Shown here: one piece after another, positions 1-11,767 of the stretch | Position numbering within the stretch: the stretch's first letter is position 1 | How the letters are laid out: the number at the start of each line of letters is the position of its first letter | NCBI GenBank assembly: GCA_029559435.1 | Contig: JAKQBZ010000154.1 | Location: 1 to 34,790 of the forward strand | DNA: 34,790 bases | Direction: 5' to 3' | Origin: Deltaproteobacteria bacterium | Lineage (GTDB): Bacteria > Desulfobacterota > Syntrophorhabdia > Syntrophorhabdales > Syntrophorhabdaceae | The notes under the pieces: model-generated | The model's database searches: none | Seen by the model: the letters and a program-made list of their open reading frames with translations, nothing else | Told to the model about the DNA's origin: nothing | Position numbers and translations under genes: made by a program

Positions 1-152
1 CATTCCCTGAAGAGGTCCACAAGCTCCTTGAGCTCCGCCCGCTCTTTTGCCAGTTTTTTATAGGACTCCAGGTTGGCAAGCGCTTCGGGCTTCACCATCT
101 CTTCCTCTATCTCCTGGTATCTCTTTTCTATCTCCTGGAGCCGTTCAAACAT
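1..152 (-). CDS. prfA: Peptide chain release factor 1, N-terminal fragment (runs off window)
   Basis: Only the first 50 codons are in the window; the rest lies beyond base 1. The translation begins [20 protein letters not shown] and continues with a charged helix ending near LVDLFREG. This matches the N-terminal alpha-helical domain of bacterial release factor 1, the protein that ends translation at UAA and UAG. The ATG at 152..150 overlaps the last base of the rpmE stop codon (TAATG), so the two genes are translationally coupled. The order rho-rpmE-prfA is common in bacteria and supports the call. The GGQ and PxT motifs are out of view, so RF2 is excluded only by context and by the N-terminal sequence. 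Confidence 0.85.
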   Translation of the reverse strand, partial: MFERLQEIEKRYQEIEEEMVKPEALANLESYKKLAKERAELKELVDLFRE

Positions 153-358
153 TATTTTGTCTTTTTGCCATAGCGCTTTTCAAACTTCTCAACCTGGCCG
201 GTCGAGTCTAAGCGCTTCTCCTTGCCGGTAAATATGGGGTGGCATTTTGCGCAGATTTCCACGGTGATCTTGTCTTTGACCGACAGCGTCTCGAAGGTGT
301 TGCCGCATGCGCACTTTACCGTTGCCTTCTTTAAGTCCGGGTGGATCCCTTTTTTCAT
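152..358 (-). CDS. rpmE: 50S ribosomal protein L31, zinc-binding type
   Basis: A 68-residue protein of normal L31 length beginning [20 protein letters not shown]. Cysteines C16, C18, C36 and C39 form the CxC...CxxC zinc site of the C+ form of L31, a protein of the large-subunit central protuberance. The zinc-free paralogue that replaces it under zinc limitation lacks these cysteines. The start ATG lies two bases after the rho stop, and AGGAGG in the last rho codons is its ribosome binding site. It is evidently co-transcribed with rho and prfA. Confidence 0.97.
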   Translation of the reverse strand: MKKGIHPDLKKATVKCACGNTFETLSVKDKITVEICAKCHPIFTGKEKRLDSTGQVEKFEKRYGKKTK

Positions 359-360
359 GT

Positions 361-1603
361 TCAGCCTCCTTTGCTCATAGAATTGAGAAAATCCTGGTTT
401 GACTCTGTGTCGACCATCTTTTCGAGGAGAAACTCCATCGATTCAACGGGGTTCATCGGCTGCAGGACCTTCCTCAGCAGCCACGTTCTTGAAAGGTCGT
501 TGCTTTCCAGCAACAACTCCTCTTTTCTCGTGCCCGATTTGTTTATGTCAATGGCGGGGAAGACCCTCTTCTCCGCGAGCTTTCTGTCAAGATATATCTC
601 CATGTTTCCCGTACCCTTGAACTCCTCGAAGATCACTTCGTCCATCCTGCTCCCCGTGTCTATCAATGCCGTTGCAACGATCGTCAGGCTCCCCCCCTCT
701 TCAATGTTTTTCGCTGCCCCGAAAAAGCGCCTCGGCTTCTGCATCGCAGATGCGTCGATGCCCCCGGAGAGTATCTTCCCGCTTGACGGGACCACGGTAT
801 TATATGCCCTTGCGAGCCTCGTTATGCTGTCGAGCAGTATCACTACGTCCCTCTTGTGCTCCACGAGCCTCTTGGCTTTCTCGATAACGATCTCCGCCAC
901 CTGAACATGTCTAGTGGCGGGCTCGTCAAAGGTCGAGCTTATGACCTCTCCTTTTACCGAGCGTATCATGTCCGTAACCTCCTCCGGCCTCTCGTCAATG
1001 AGGAGGACGATAAGAAAAATCTCTTTGTGGTTCTTCGTAATGCTGTTGGCGATGTCCTGAAGGAGCATCGTTTTCCCGGTCCTCGGCGGGGCGACGATGA
1101 GCCCTCTTTGCCCCTTGCCGATGGGGGTGAAAAGGTCCATTACCCTGGTGGAAAGGCTGCGCTGTCCCGTTTCGAGCTTTATCCTCTCGTCGGGATATAT
1201 AGGGGTAAGGTTGTCGAAGATTATCTTATCCCTGACGACCCCGGGGTCGTCGAAATTTATTGATTCGACCTTTAAGAGGGCGAAGTACTTTTCGTTGTCT
1301 TTGGGGGGGCGGATCTGTCCCGAGGTCGTATCCCCTGTCCTCAGCCCGAATTTCTTGATCTGCGAGGGTGATACGTATATATCGTCCGGGCCGGGCAGGT
1401 AGTTTGAGTCGGTAGATCGCAAAAAACCAAACCCCTCTGAAAGGATCTCCAAAACCCCTTCCCCGTATACCGATTCGTTCTTGTCTACGAAGGCCTGGAG
1501 TATGGCGAATATAAGCTCCTGTTTTCTCAGCCCCGCCGCGTTCTCAACGTTCAACTCCCTTGCCATGTGTGTGAGTTCTCCTATCTTTTTGCTTTTCAGC
1601 GCG

Positions 1604-1614
<11 letters not shown>
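361..1614 (-). CDS. rho: Transcription termination factor Rho
   Basis: A 417-residue protein, the usual Rho length. The N-terminal helical domain (residues 1-45, [18 protein letters not shown]) leads into an OB-fold RNA-binding domain with GFGFLR near 61-66. The ATPase core carries the Walker A motif APPRTGKT at 175-182, then [13 protein letters not shown] and the Walker B strand [16 protein letters not shown]. Rho is a hexameric ATP-driven RNA translocase that releases RNA polymerase at untranslated rut sites. No insertion is seen between the RNA-binding and ATPase domains. The start has GGGAGG upstream inside coaE, whose 3' end it overlaps by 11 bases. It sits between coaE and rpmE in a continuous leftward run. 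Confidence 0.98.
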
Positions 1615-5665
<4,051 letters not shown>

Positions 5666-5781
5666 ATATACTCCTCATATAATTAATATACGCTGTGTAT
5701 ATGTTAAAAAAGATATATATACATAGAAATAAACAGAAAATATTTTATTAACTATGTTTAAAAGATATCAGGAATGTTCAA
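5666..5781. other. AT-rich dnaA-dnaN spacer
   Basis: These 116 bases are strongly AT-rich, with TA-rich runs such as gatatatatacatag, and encode nothing recognisable. The spacer carries the dnaN ribosome binding site (GAGGAG on the minus strand). It has one very degenerate DnaA-box-like word (TGTGTATAT, 5694-5702, two mismatches from TGTGGATAA). In some bacteria this spacer holds part of a bipartite origin, but the DnaA-box evidence here is weak. Confidence 0.4.
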
Positions 5782-7098
5782 TCATGTTGACTTAAGTTTC
5801 TGTATGAGCTTTTCAACAGCGCTTTTTAACTCCTTTTTAACGTTCATATCACCCTTTATTTTGTTAACCGAATGAATAATGGTGGCGTGGTCCTTGCCGC
5901 CAAATTTTTCACCTATACTAACAAGAGAAGAGTCCGTCAGCTCCCGAGAGAGATAAATAGCGATCTGCCTTGGTACAAGAATCGATTTTATTCTCTTTTT
6001 AGATCTTAAATCGGACGGGCTTATTGAAAAATACGAAGACACCGCTTTTATAATCATATCTATGGTGATTTCTCTTCCCTTCTCTTTAATAATATGCCCG
6101 ATCACCTCTTTGACGAGATCGACGCTGATATTTACATTATTTAAAGAAGCAAAGGCGCCAACCCTTATCAAAGACCCTTCGAGCGACCGGATGCTGTCCT
6201 CCGAATTAGAAGCGATAAAAAAGGCAACATCCAGCGGAAGGACAATACCCTCTTGCTCGGCCTTCTTGTTAAGTATTGCAACCTTGGTTTCTATGTCAGG
6301 AGACTGTATGTCGGCAACAAGCCCCCACTCAAAGCGAGACTTAAGGCGTTCCTCAAAATTTTCAATATCCCTTGGAAACTTATCGCTCGTTACGACGATC
6401 TGTTTCATGTTGTCGTAGAGCGTGTTGAATGTATGAAAAAACTCCGCCTGCGTCCTTTCCTTCCCGGCGATAAACTGTATATCATCAATGAGCAGTATAT
6501 CCATCTTTCTAAATCTATTTCTAAACTCCTCCATCTTCTCATATCTGATAGAATTAATAAGTTCATTAGTAAATGATTCGGCCGTTATATAACAAATCCT
6601 GTCAGGGTTAATATCCCCATGGCTGACAAGGAAATTTCCTATGGCATTTAAAAGGTGCGTCTTTCCAAGCCCCACCCCCCCATATATAAATAGCGGGTTA
6701 TAGGTCTTGCCCGGGTTGGTTGCTACCGCAAGACAAGCGGCGTTGGCGAACTGGTTGCTTGAACCCACAACGAAACTTTCGAATGTATACCTCGTGTTGA
6801 AGGATCCATACTGGCTTGGGCGCCTTACAACAACCCCCTTCTTCTCTCCGCGACCATCCTCTTTTTTCAAAACATATTCAATAGTTACATCGTTCTTTAC
6901 AAGATCTTTTATGAGAGAGACCAGTATGGGCTCAAAATTTTCTACGACCCAGTCCCGAAAGAACGCATTCGGCACAAGGATCATGCACCTGTTGTCTTTA
7001 AAGTCGGCCAAGACAAGCGGCTCAATCCATGTTTTATAGCTGTCTTCATTAATTATGTTTGCAATTTTAGGCTTAATTTGTGAAAGAATATCATTCAT
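5782..7098 (-). CDS. dnaA: Chromosomal replication initiator protein DnaA
   Basis: A 438-residue AAA+ protein of normal length. Domain I is at about 1-75 (SYKTWIEPL). Domain II is a short charged linker (80-100). Domain III has YTFESFVVGSSNQFA, Walker A GGVGLGKTHLL (140-150), Walker B ILLIDDIQFI (201-210), and EERLKSRFEWGLVADI, which includes the arginine-containing sensor region. Domain IV ends with the DnaA signature FGGKDHATIIHSVNKI, which reads DnaA boxes. The start ATG has only a weak upstream AAAG. It heads the leftward dnaA-dnaN-gyrB-coaE-rho-rpmE-prfA block. Confidence 0.98.
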   Translation of the reverse strand: MNDILSQIKPKIANIINEDSYKTWIEPLVLADFKDNRCMILVPNAFFRDWVVENFEPILVSLIKDLVKNDVTIEYVLKKEDGRGEKKGVVVRRPSQYGSFNTRYTFESFVVGSSNQFANAACLAVATNPGKTYNPLFIYGGVGLGKTHLLNAIGNFLVSHGDINPDRICYITAESFTNELINSIRYEKMEEFRNRFRKMDILLIDDIQFIAGKERTQAEFFHTFNTLYDNMKQIVVTSDKFPRDIENFEERLKSRFEWGLVADIQSPDIETKVAILNKKAEQEGIVLPLDVAFFIASNSEDSIRSLEGSLIRVGAFASLNNVNISVDLVKEVIGHIIKEKGREITIDMIIKAVSSYFSISPSDLRSKKRIKSILVPRQIAIYLSRELTDSSLVSIGEKFGGKDHATIIHSVNKIKGDMNVKKELKSAVEKLIQKLKST

Positions 7099-7130
7099 CT
7101 TTTGATAATTTTCAACATATTTTCAACAAT

Positions 7131-7139
7131 TGTGGAAAA
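7131..7139 (-). promoter_or_regulatory. Probable DnaA box (TTTTCCACA)
   Basis: Read on the minus strand the site is TTTTCCACA, one mismatch from the consensus TTATCCACA. It lies 33 bases upstream of the dnaA start codon, where it could serve origin binding, dnaA autoregulation or both. Confidence 0.45.
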
Positions 7140-7264
7140 TCTTAGCGTTCTTGAATGGCTTAGAGATTAATCTTAATACTAAAACAAAAAAAATTCAACC
7201 TTTTTTTAGCCTTTGCGGGCACCAAGGCGACATGCTTTTTGTGCCGCCTGCGCGGCAACGGGTA

Positions 7265-7293
7265 TTGCCAAGCCCGCTTAATTTTGTTAGTAT
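7265..7293 (+). promoter_or_regulatory. Putative sigma70 promoter for the thioredoxin-like gene
   Basis: TTGCCA (7265-7270), a 17-base spacer and TAGTAT (7288-7293) are followed after only nine bases by the start ATG at 7303. There is no Shine-Dalgarno sequence in between. The transcript would have a leader of a few bases at most. Confidence 0.45.
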
Positions 7294-7302
7294 AGCCAAC
7301 AC

Positions 7303-7731
7303 ATGAAACCATCCTTTAAGCACCTTCTCTTTCTTTTTGCCCTTTTTCTTTTTGCCCAATCCGCCCACGCAGACCAGGTGTCGGAGGGCCTGAAAAGGGC
7401 AAAGGCCCAGAACAAAGAGGTGGTTATGTATTTCTACAGCCAACACTGTCCATACTGCGACGCCATGGACAGGGATGTGCTTGGCGACGGCACGGTGAGC
7501 GCGACACTTAAAAAAGAGTTTGTCTATATCAGGGTAGACGTCGACAAAATGCCCGGGTATGGGCGCAAGTACCAGATAAGGGGCTATCCAACCACCGTCC
7601 TTGCCGAAAGCGGCGGCAGGGTTATAGCAAAGATACCCGGATATATCCATAAGAATGATTTTTGGAGGGTGCTTACCTACCTTAAGGGCAAGCACTACAG
7701 GACCATGGGCCTGGGCGACTTCCTCCTATAA
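7303..7731 (+). CDS. Secreted thioredoxin-fold protein
   Basis: A 142-residue protein with a clear Sec signal peptide (MKPSFKHLLFLFALFLFAQSAHA; likely cleavage after residue 23) and a small thioredoxin domain. The redox motif is CPYC at 49-52, as in glutaredoxins, in the context MYFYSQHCPYCDAMDRDVL. The cis-proline loop is RGYPTTVL (P96), and IPGYI lies further on. The family is the thioredoxin_2/SoxW/DsbD-C-like group of periplasmic thiol proteins that reduce or exchange disulfides. The specific partner cannot be named. It is a lone gene facing dnaA across the presumed origin, and its stop overlaps the end of the convergent NlpC/P60 gene by six bases. Confidence 0.85.
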   Translation: MKPSFKHLLFLFALFLFAQSAHADQVSEGLKRAKAQNKEVVMYFYSQHCPYCDAMDRDVLGDGTVSATLKKEFVYIRVDVDKMPGYGRKYQIRGYPTTVLAESGGRVIAKIPGYIHKNDFWRVLTYLKGKHYRTMGLGDFLL

Positions 7732-8196
7732 TACCGCCCTGAACGACAGGAGGCTTTTTTGCCAGTAGCTTGAGTCCACATCGTCTACCGCAACGCCCCT
7801 TGACTTTGAGGCGTGTACGAACTCCCTGCCGTTGAGCATGATGCCGACGTGAAGCTCCTTGCTGATTTTAAAAAAAACAAGATCGCCCGGCTGAATGGCG
7901 TCCCTTGAAATTTGATACCCCATTTTGAGAATCCCCGCGGCGCTGACGGGAAGCGCGATGCGCGACTGCCTGAATACATAATATACAAAACCGCTGCAGT
8001 CAAAGGCGTCGGGCCCCTTCGCACCGTTCCTGTACGGTTTCCCGATAAAAGAGGCCGATGTCTGTATAATGTCGCCACGTATGCCAGACGTTGACTCGTA
8101 GATCCTCACCTTCTTTGGCGCACAACCAAAAACGACGGCCAGGAGAAGAAAAACAACGAGGACCCTCCCAAAGAGCGCGCACATAAACCTATCCAT
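7726..8196 (-). CDS. NlpC/P60-family cell-wall peptidase lipoprotein
   Basis: A 156-residue protein. An N-terminal hydrophobic segment ends in the lipobox VVFGC (C25), so the mature protein should be lipid-anchored. An NlpC/P60 cysteine peptidase domain follows: catalytic Cys in DCSGF (C67), His in HVGIML (H116) and a third polar position in FVHAS (H128), with GDLVFFK between. The family cleaves peptide stems of peptidoglycan, usually after D-Glu; this short form resembles Spr/MepS. Start choice: the ATG at 8196 has AGGAGG only one base upstream, while the ATG at 8184 has it 13 bases away. Neither spacing is ideal, and both starts keep the signal sequence. It overlaps the HAD gene slightly and is probably its operon partner. 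Confidence 0.9.
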   Translation of the reverse strand: MDRFMCALFGRVLVVFLLLAVVFGCAPKKVRIYESTSGIRGDIIQTSASFIGKPYRNGAKGPDAFDCSGFVYYVFRQSRIALPVSAAGILKMGYQISRDAIQPGDLVFFKISKELHVGIMLNGREFVHASKSRGVAVDDVDSSYWQKSLLSFRAVL

Positions 8197-8830
8197 GCCT
8201 CCTGAGAATGTCTATGATGCCACCGAGGGACTGCCCGCAACAGGCATGTTTTATGTGGGGCAGCACGTTCTCGTGAGGGTTGAATCCAATGGGAAGACCG
8301 ACGGCCCCGAACATGCCGATATCTCCCTCCCCGTCCCCCACGGCGCAGGCATCTTCCCTGGCAAAGCCTTTTTGACCAAGCAGGGCGTCTATAAGGGAAC
8401 CCTTTTTGTCGTACTCGACGTTGATCTTTACTTCGCCGGTAAGAACCCCGTCTTTGCTGAGAAGCTCGTTCGAAACGGCGCCGTCAATAAAGAGGTCGCT
8501 TTTGACCATGTCTACAAGCGCGGACAGGCCCGTTGACACAATAAAGGTGGAAATGCCCATATCTTTTATGGAGCGGATCGCCTCCCTTGCACCGTCCTGA
8601 TAAGGGATCTGTCTGACCACGCTCATCACGTCGGCAACGGACAGCCCCCTCCAGAGAAGGGCGTCCCTCCTGCAGAACTCGTGATAGTCTATGCCCCCCT
8701 CCCTGAAGAGCCTCTGATACATGTCGGCGTGGTTGTTCCACAGGCCCAGCCTCCTGTGAAGAAACTCCCAGCTGCTCCTTTCCTTGGTCAGCGTGCCGTC
8801 GCAGTCAAGAAAGACGATCTTGATGGGCAT
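8189..8830 (-). CDS. HAD-superfamily phosphatase, phosphoserine-phosphatase-like
   Basis: A 213-residue haloacid dehalogenase-type phosphatase. Motif I is FLDCDGTLT (nucleophile D9, acid D11), motif II VSTG (S99-T100), and motif III/IV includes VEYDKKG and the metal-binding GDGEGD at 165-170. The helical cap between motif I and II (about 15-75) is of the SerB/PSP C1 type. The protein could be a phosphoserine phosphatase, but similar proteins act on other small phosphomonoesters, so the substrate stays open. The start at 8830 has no Shine-Dalgarno sequence, and TATAAA lies five bases upstream on the minus strand. The NlpC/P60 gene follows with a short overlap. Confidence 0.85.
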   Translation of the reverse strand: MPIKIVFLDCDGTLTKERSSWEFLHRRLGLWNNHADMYQRLFREGGIDYHEFCRRDALLWRGLSVADVMSVVRQIPYQDGAREAIRSIKDMGISTFIVSTGLSALVDMVKSDLFIDGAVSNELLSKDGVLTGEVKINVEYDKKGSLIDALLGQKGFAREDACAVGDGEGDIGMFGAVGLPIGFNPHENVLPHIKHACCGQSLGGIIDILRRHG

Positions 8831-8900
8831 GATTTTTTATATCACCGATGGCTGAAAAAATCTATTTTTTATGATCGCGCGATGCACTATACTATGTTTT
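8831..8900. promoter_or_regulatory. Short divergent promoter region with two -10 boxes close to start codons
   Basis: This 70-base spacer separates two divergent genes. On the plus strand TATACT (8888-8893) sits seven bases before the amidohydrolase ATG at 8901. On the minus strand TATAAA (8841..8836) sits five bases before the HAD ATG at 8830. Neither gene has a Shine-Dalgarno sequence. Clear -35 boxes are not seen. Both transcripts may be leaderless. Confidence 0.4.
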
Positions 8901-9734
8901 ATGGAAATTTTCGATGCGCATACACACGTCTTCCCTCCCGAGGTTATAAGGGACAGGAAAAAGATATCCGGACAGGACGAAAGGTTTGCCGTTGTTTACG
9001 GTGACGCGCGAGCCAGGATGGCGGATATCGGCGGGCTCCTGGCCAATATGAAGAAAGACGGGACAGCAAGGTGCGTCGTCAGCGGCTTCTCCTTTCAGGA
9101 CAGCGGGCTCCTCAGGCTGTCAAATGATTATATACTGGAGGCGTCATCGCGAGCGCCCGCCCTTGTTCCTTTTGTCCAGGCAAACATTGGAAACGAGAGA
9201 GAGGCAATAGGCGAACTGGAAAGGTGCTTCGCCCGTGGTGCAAGGGGAGTAGGGGAAATAGCCCTTTACGAGGAAGCCCTCGACGGAAAGTCGCTCAAGA
9301 AGCTGGAAGGCATAGCGAGATGCGCAGAGGAAAGACAAAAGATACTCATGCTCCACACGAACGAGCAGGTGGGGCACGCTTACCGGGGAAAGATGCGCGC
9401 AGACTTCGGGCAAATCCTGGGGTTCATCGGGAGGCACCGCGACCTGGATATAATCCTTTCGCACCTGGGCGGCGGGCTTTGCTTTTATGAGTTTGTGCCC
9501 GAGGTGCGTGAGTGCCTCGGCAGGACCTATTATGATACAGCCGCAGTGCCATTTATCTACTCGACGGACGTCTACAGATTTATCAACGAGTTTCTCTGGG
9601 AAAAGGTGCTTTTCGGGTCAGACTACCCGCTGCTGACGGCGGCGCGCTACAGGGAAGGCATGTCGTTGATGGACAAAGAGAAGCAGGCCCGCGTGTGGTC
9701 CGGCAACGCAAAGAGGATATTTGGAGACGCCTGA
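8901..9734 (+). CDS. Amidohydrolase-family (PF04909-like) metal-dependent hydrolase
   Basis: A 277-residue TIM-barrel hydrolase. The first strand gives the metal ligands DAHTHVFPPE (H6, H8). Later barrel-strand motifs are GVGEIAL, ILMLHTNE (metal His), ILSHLGGG (metal His) and LFGSDYPL (catalytic Asp). The family includes decarboxylases and C-C or C-N hydrolases of the amidohydrolase-2 type; the substrate cannot be read from sequence. An in-frame ATG at 8871 would add ten residues before the first barrel strand and is unlikely. The ATG at 8901 fits the family start and lies seven bases after a TATACT box. The end overlaps the following methyltransferase by 14 bases. Confidence 0.85.
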   Translation: MEIFDAHTHVFPPEVIRDRKKISGQDERFAVVYGDARARMADIGGLLANMKKDGTARCVVSGFSFQDSGLLRLSNDYILEASSRAPALVPFVQANIGNEREAIGELERCFARGARGVGEIALYEEALDGKSLKKLEGIARCAEERQKILMLHTNEQVGHAYRGKMRADFGQILGFIGRHRDLDIILSHLGGGLCFYEFVPEVRECLGRTYYDTAAVPFIYSTDVYRFINEFLWEKVLFGSDYPLLTAARYREGMSLMDKEKQARVWSGNAKRIFGDA

Positions 9735-10284
9735 CTGGGACAAAAGGTACAGGGAGGGGTTTTATGACGGAGCAAGGGGGCCCCACGGCCTTCTGAAACG
9801 ATTTGCGCCTGCCGCCTCACCGGGCATCGCCGTAGACATTGCAATGGGCAACGGCCGGGACGCTGTTTTTCTCGCAGAAAGAGGCTTTTCTGTATATGGA
9901 CTCGAAAGGTCTATGGAGGCAATAAAGCGGGCGCGGCAAAGGGCCGCGGAGAGCGGCGCACACATCTTTGCCGTCCACGGCGATGCGAACAGCCTCCCCT
10001 TCAGAAGCGGATCCGCGGACCTGGTGGTCGTATTCTATTTTTTACTCAGGAACATTATGGAAGAAATCACCCGCATATTGCGGAAAGATGGTATACTGAT
10101 ATACGAGACCTTTTTAAAGAGACAGAACCTCATTGACAGGTACAGGACAGATGAGTACCTGCTGAACGACGGAGAGCTCATCGGACGCTTCCCAGGGATG
10201 GAGCCGCTCTTCTATGAAGAAACGATCACGGGTTTTAAAGGCAAAAAAAAGATTGTAGCGCGATATGCAGGGAGGAAGAGATGA
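9721..10284 (+). CDS. Class I SAM-dependent methyltransferase, TehB-like
   Basis: A 187-residue Rossmann-fold methyltransferase. Motif I is VDIAMGNGRDAVFLAERG (38-55), post-I is VYGLERS, and ADLVVVFYFLLRNIMEEITRILRKDGILIYETF covers the motif II-III region. The NGRDAVFLA wording is typical of TehB-like enzymes that methylate small molecules or oxyanions, but the substrate is unknown. The likely start is TTG at 9721, inside the end of the amidohydrolase gene and preceded by AGAGGA. No ATG is available near the N-terminal WDKRYREG, which is normal for the family. The stop overlaps the next start (ATGA), so the three genes look like one operon. Confidence 0.82.
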   Translation: METPDWDKRYREGFYDGARGPHGLLKRFAPAASPGIAVDIAMGNGRDAVFLAERGFSVYGLERSMEAIKRARQRAAESGAHIFAVHGDANSLPFRSGSADLVVVFYFLLRNIMEEITRILRKDGILIYETFLKRQNLIDRYRTDEYLLNDGELIGRFPGMEPLFYEETITGFKGKKKIVARYAGRKR

Positions 10285-10892
10285 TCGTTGAATGGGATCC
10301 GGCGAGACCGAGAAAGAAGATAACGGGGATTATCAAGGAGGTGCTAAGCAGTGGAGGAATAATCGCGTACCCGACGGACACTGTTTATGGAATGGGGTGC
10401 GATCTCTTTAACATCAAGGCAATAAGGAAGCTCTACCTGGCCAAGCGGCTTGATGAAAAGAGGGCCTTGAGCGTTATATGCAGGGACTTCAAGGATATAA
10501 GCAATTATGCCGTAATGAGCGACTCCGCATTTGAATTGCTGAAGGGTTGTCTGCCGGGCCCCTATACGTTCGTTTTGAAGGCACGGAAGATAATGCCGAA
10601 GCTCCTTATGACCGAAAAGAAAGAGGTTGGCATCAGGATCCCCGACCACCCCGTACCCGTAGCCCTTGCCGGACTGATCGAACGGCCCATCATAAACACC
10701 AGCGCCAGGATCTCGGGCGAAGAGTTCCTCTCTGACCCGAGAGAGATCGAAAAAAGCTTTAAAGACACCGTTGATGTTGTGATCGACGGAGGAATTATGA
10801 TAAGCAGCCCGTCCTCGGTGATCAGGCTGCTGAACGACACCATAGAGGTGCTGAGGGAAGGAAAGGGCTCGCTCAAAAAGATCCTTCCTTAA
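10281..10892 (+). CDS. YrdC/Sua5/YciO-family protein (threonylcarbamoyl-AMP synthase type)
   Basis: A 203-residue YrdC-fold protein. Family marks are GGIIAYPTDTVYGMGCDLFN (residues 25-44), the KR...K nucleotide patch LAKRLDEKRALSVIC, LPGPYTFVL, GIRIPDHPVPVALA, PIINTSARISGEE and SPSSVIRL. Sua5/TsaC makes L-threonylcarbamoyl-AMP from threonine, bicarbonate and ATP for the t6A base of tRNAs reading ANN codons. The length and details also fit YciO, a paralogue whose role is less clear, so the exact symbol is not assigned. It is translationally coupled to the methyltransferase before it, and no gene follows for 377 bases. Confidence 0.85.
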   Translation: MIVEWDPARPRKKITGIIKEVLSSGGIIAYPTDTVYGMGCDLFNIKAIRKLYLAKRLDEKRALSVICRDFKDISNYAVMSDSAFELLKGCLPGPYTFVLKARKIMPKLLMTEKKEVGIRIPDHPVPVALAGLIERPIINTSARISGEEFLSDPREIEKSFKDTVDVVIDGGIMISSPSSVIRLLNDTIEVLREGKGSLKKILP

Positions 10893-11002
10893 CATAGAAT
10901 GAGCGAATAGCAGATAGCCGTCAGCGCACAGCGAAAAACCCGTGATCCGTTAGGCGCGAGGCGTAAAAGGTGGCTCATAGCCGACAGCTCATAGCAAAAT
11001 CA

Positions 11003-11141
11003 AATCCTAAGCACGAATTTCTAAATCCTAAACAAATTCTAATGTTCTAAATCCAAAACATAAATGCCATGCCCTTGCCTCGAACATTTGATATTCGAGC
11101 TTTGATATTGTTTAGGATTTAGAAATTAGGATTTCGTGCTT
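11003..11141. repeat. Long inverted repeat with 20-bp perfect inner arms
   Basis: The inner left arm at 11016-11035 is the exact reverse complement of 11108-11127 (TTGTTTAGGATTTAGAAATT). The flanks continue with shuffled words (gcacgaat against ttcgtgc; aatcctaa against ttaggatt). The 72-base interior contains cgaacatttgatattcgag. It lacks a T-run, so it is not an intrinsic terminator. Confidence 0.85.
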
Positions 11142-11230
11142 GCCTTGCTGTCAGTCATGAGCCATGAGCAGGCTTCGTTGCGTGTTTGCGCCGGATGCCC
11201 CCGGCGACGCATGCCGGTTCAGTCTGCTTT

Positions 11231-11259
11231 GTTTTAACGTTGAACATAGAACATAGAAC
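11231..11259. repeat. Dispersed 29-base repeat, copy 1
   Basis: The 29 bases from gttttaacgttgaaca to catagaac are identical to 34487-34515. Both copies are preceded by ggttcagtct and a T-rich stretch. Each contains the tandem unit gaacata/gaacata. Its role is unknown. Confidence 0.85.
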
Positions 11260-11269
11260 AGATTTCACC

Positions 11270-11551
11270 TCAGCCCTCGCCGATCTCATCGCCGAGCTCC
11301 CTGCCCAGCTTTTTTATGGTTTTTTCAATGCTTCCCGGGTCGCCCTCGTCAAGCCCGGAAAATCTTGAGGGATCAAGAAGCCTTTCAATCCGTTTTTCCC
11401 CGTCCTTAATGACAGATACCCCGGAAAGGATTCTCGTGACGTCTTTGCTGCCGCAATCCTTGCAGTAAGGCTCGATCTCCTCCGTGGCCCTCAAGAGCAA
11501 AAAAGAGGAGACCTTTTTGCAGGTACCGCACCGGTATTCGTAGATCGGCAT
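11270..11551 (-). CDS. FmdB-family zinc-ribbon protein
   Basis: A 93-residue protein beginning MPIYEYRCGTCKKVSSFLLL, the hallmark of the FmdB/CxxC_CxxC_SSSS family. Cysteine pairs C8/C11 and C30/C33 form a zinc ribbon. The tail (45-93) is charged, with RLLDPSRFSGLDEGDPGS, and lacks the serine-rich end of some members. The family was named from a putative regulator of formamide utilisation, but its general function is not established. An upstream in-frame ATG (11593) would add 14 unrelated residues; the ATG at 11551 is chosen because MPIYEY is the family start and GGTGGA lies in front of it. Confidence 0.88.
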   Translation of the reverse strand: MPIYEYRCGTCKKVSSFLLLRATEEIEPYCKDCGSKDVTRILSGVSVIKDGEKRIERLLDPSRFSGLDEGDPGSIEKTIKKLGRELGDEIGEG

Positions 11552-11582
11552 AGCGCTTCCACCGGCCTCAATCTGAATGATG

Positions 11583-11645
11583 CCCCGCAGCAAGCCGCGG
11601 GGTGACGCCGTTCCCTCTCCCCCCGCGGGAGAGGGCGGGGTGAGG
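11583..11645. repeat. REP-like hairpins in the FmdB upstream spacer
   Basis: Two GC-rich palindromes lie side by side. The first is CCCCGCAGCAAGCCGCGGGG (11583-11602), with six-base arms. The second runs from ccctctcc to ggagaggg (about 11613-11635), followed by gcggggtgaggggg. Both wordings look like common extragenic palindromes of bacterial chromosomes. They lie between two divergent genes and have no T-run on either side. Confidence 0.65.
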
Positions 11646-11732
11646 GGGCAGTTCTTTGATAATTATATCGCCGACAGGATGTCCTTGCAAGGCAGCCTGC
11701 CAGACGAGCGGCCCCCCTGACAACCATTTTGA

Positions 11733-11761
11733 TTTACAAAAAGAGACCTTTGGGCTATAAA
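11733..11761 (+). promoter_or_regulatory. sigma70-type promoter giving a probable leaderless methyltransferase mRNA
   Basis: TTTACA (11733-11738), a 17-base spacer and TATAAA (11756-11761) stand six bases before the ATG at 11768. The expected transcription start falls on or next to the start codon. No Shine-Dalgarno sequence is present. Confidence 0.55.
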
Positions 11762-11767
11762 TGCTTC

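Larger units (their letters stand above)
7099..7302. other. Candidate replication origin region (oriC) upstream of dnaA
   Basis: This 204-base spacer lies between dnaA (leftward) and a rightward gene. It starts with an AT-rich stretch holding repeated ttttcaaca words (about 7099-7130), then one DnaA-box-like site at 7131-7139, then more AT-rich sequence with an A run near 7185-7195. An imperfect GC-rich hairpin lies at about 7228-7252. The position beside dnaA, the strand switch and the AT-rich character suggest the origin. The small number of clear boxes means the case is inferred, not proven. Confidence 0.45.
10893..11269. repeat. 377-base non-coding spacer packed with word-like repeats
   Basis: There is no gene here. 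The spacer is made of short related words: cagcgcacagcg and ctcatagc words (10917-10996), a long inverted repeat (11003-11141), gtcatgagccatgagc (11154-11168), and a unit (11231-11259) that occurs again at the window's right end. Elements of this look recur in other spacers (near 15070, 15700, 18030, 31510, 34360). They appear to be a family of degenerate non-coding repeats, not a promoter or a lost gene. Confidence 0.75.

Noticed and set aside
7195-7695. 166-codon minus-strand frame opposite the thioredoxin gene
   Set aside because: The opposite strand encodes a signal peptide and a full thioredoxin motif. The minus frame shows no domain.
10893-11269. CRISPR array suspected from the repeated words
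   Set aside because: The words have no constant length or spacing, no unique spacers of even size, and no cas genes lie near.
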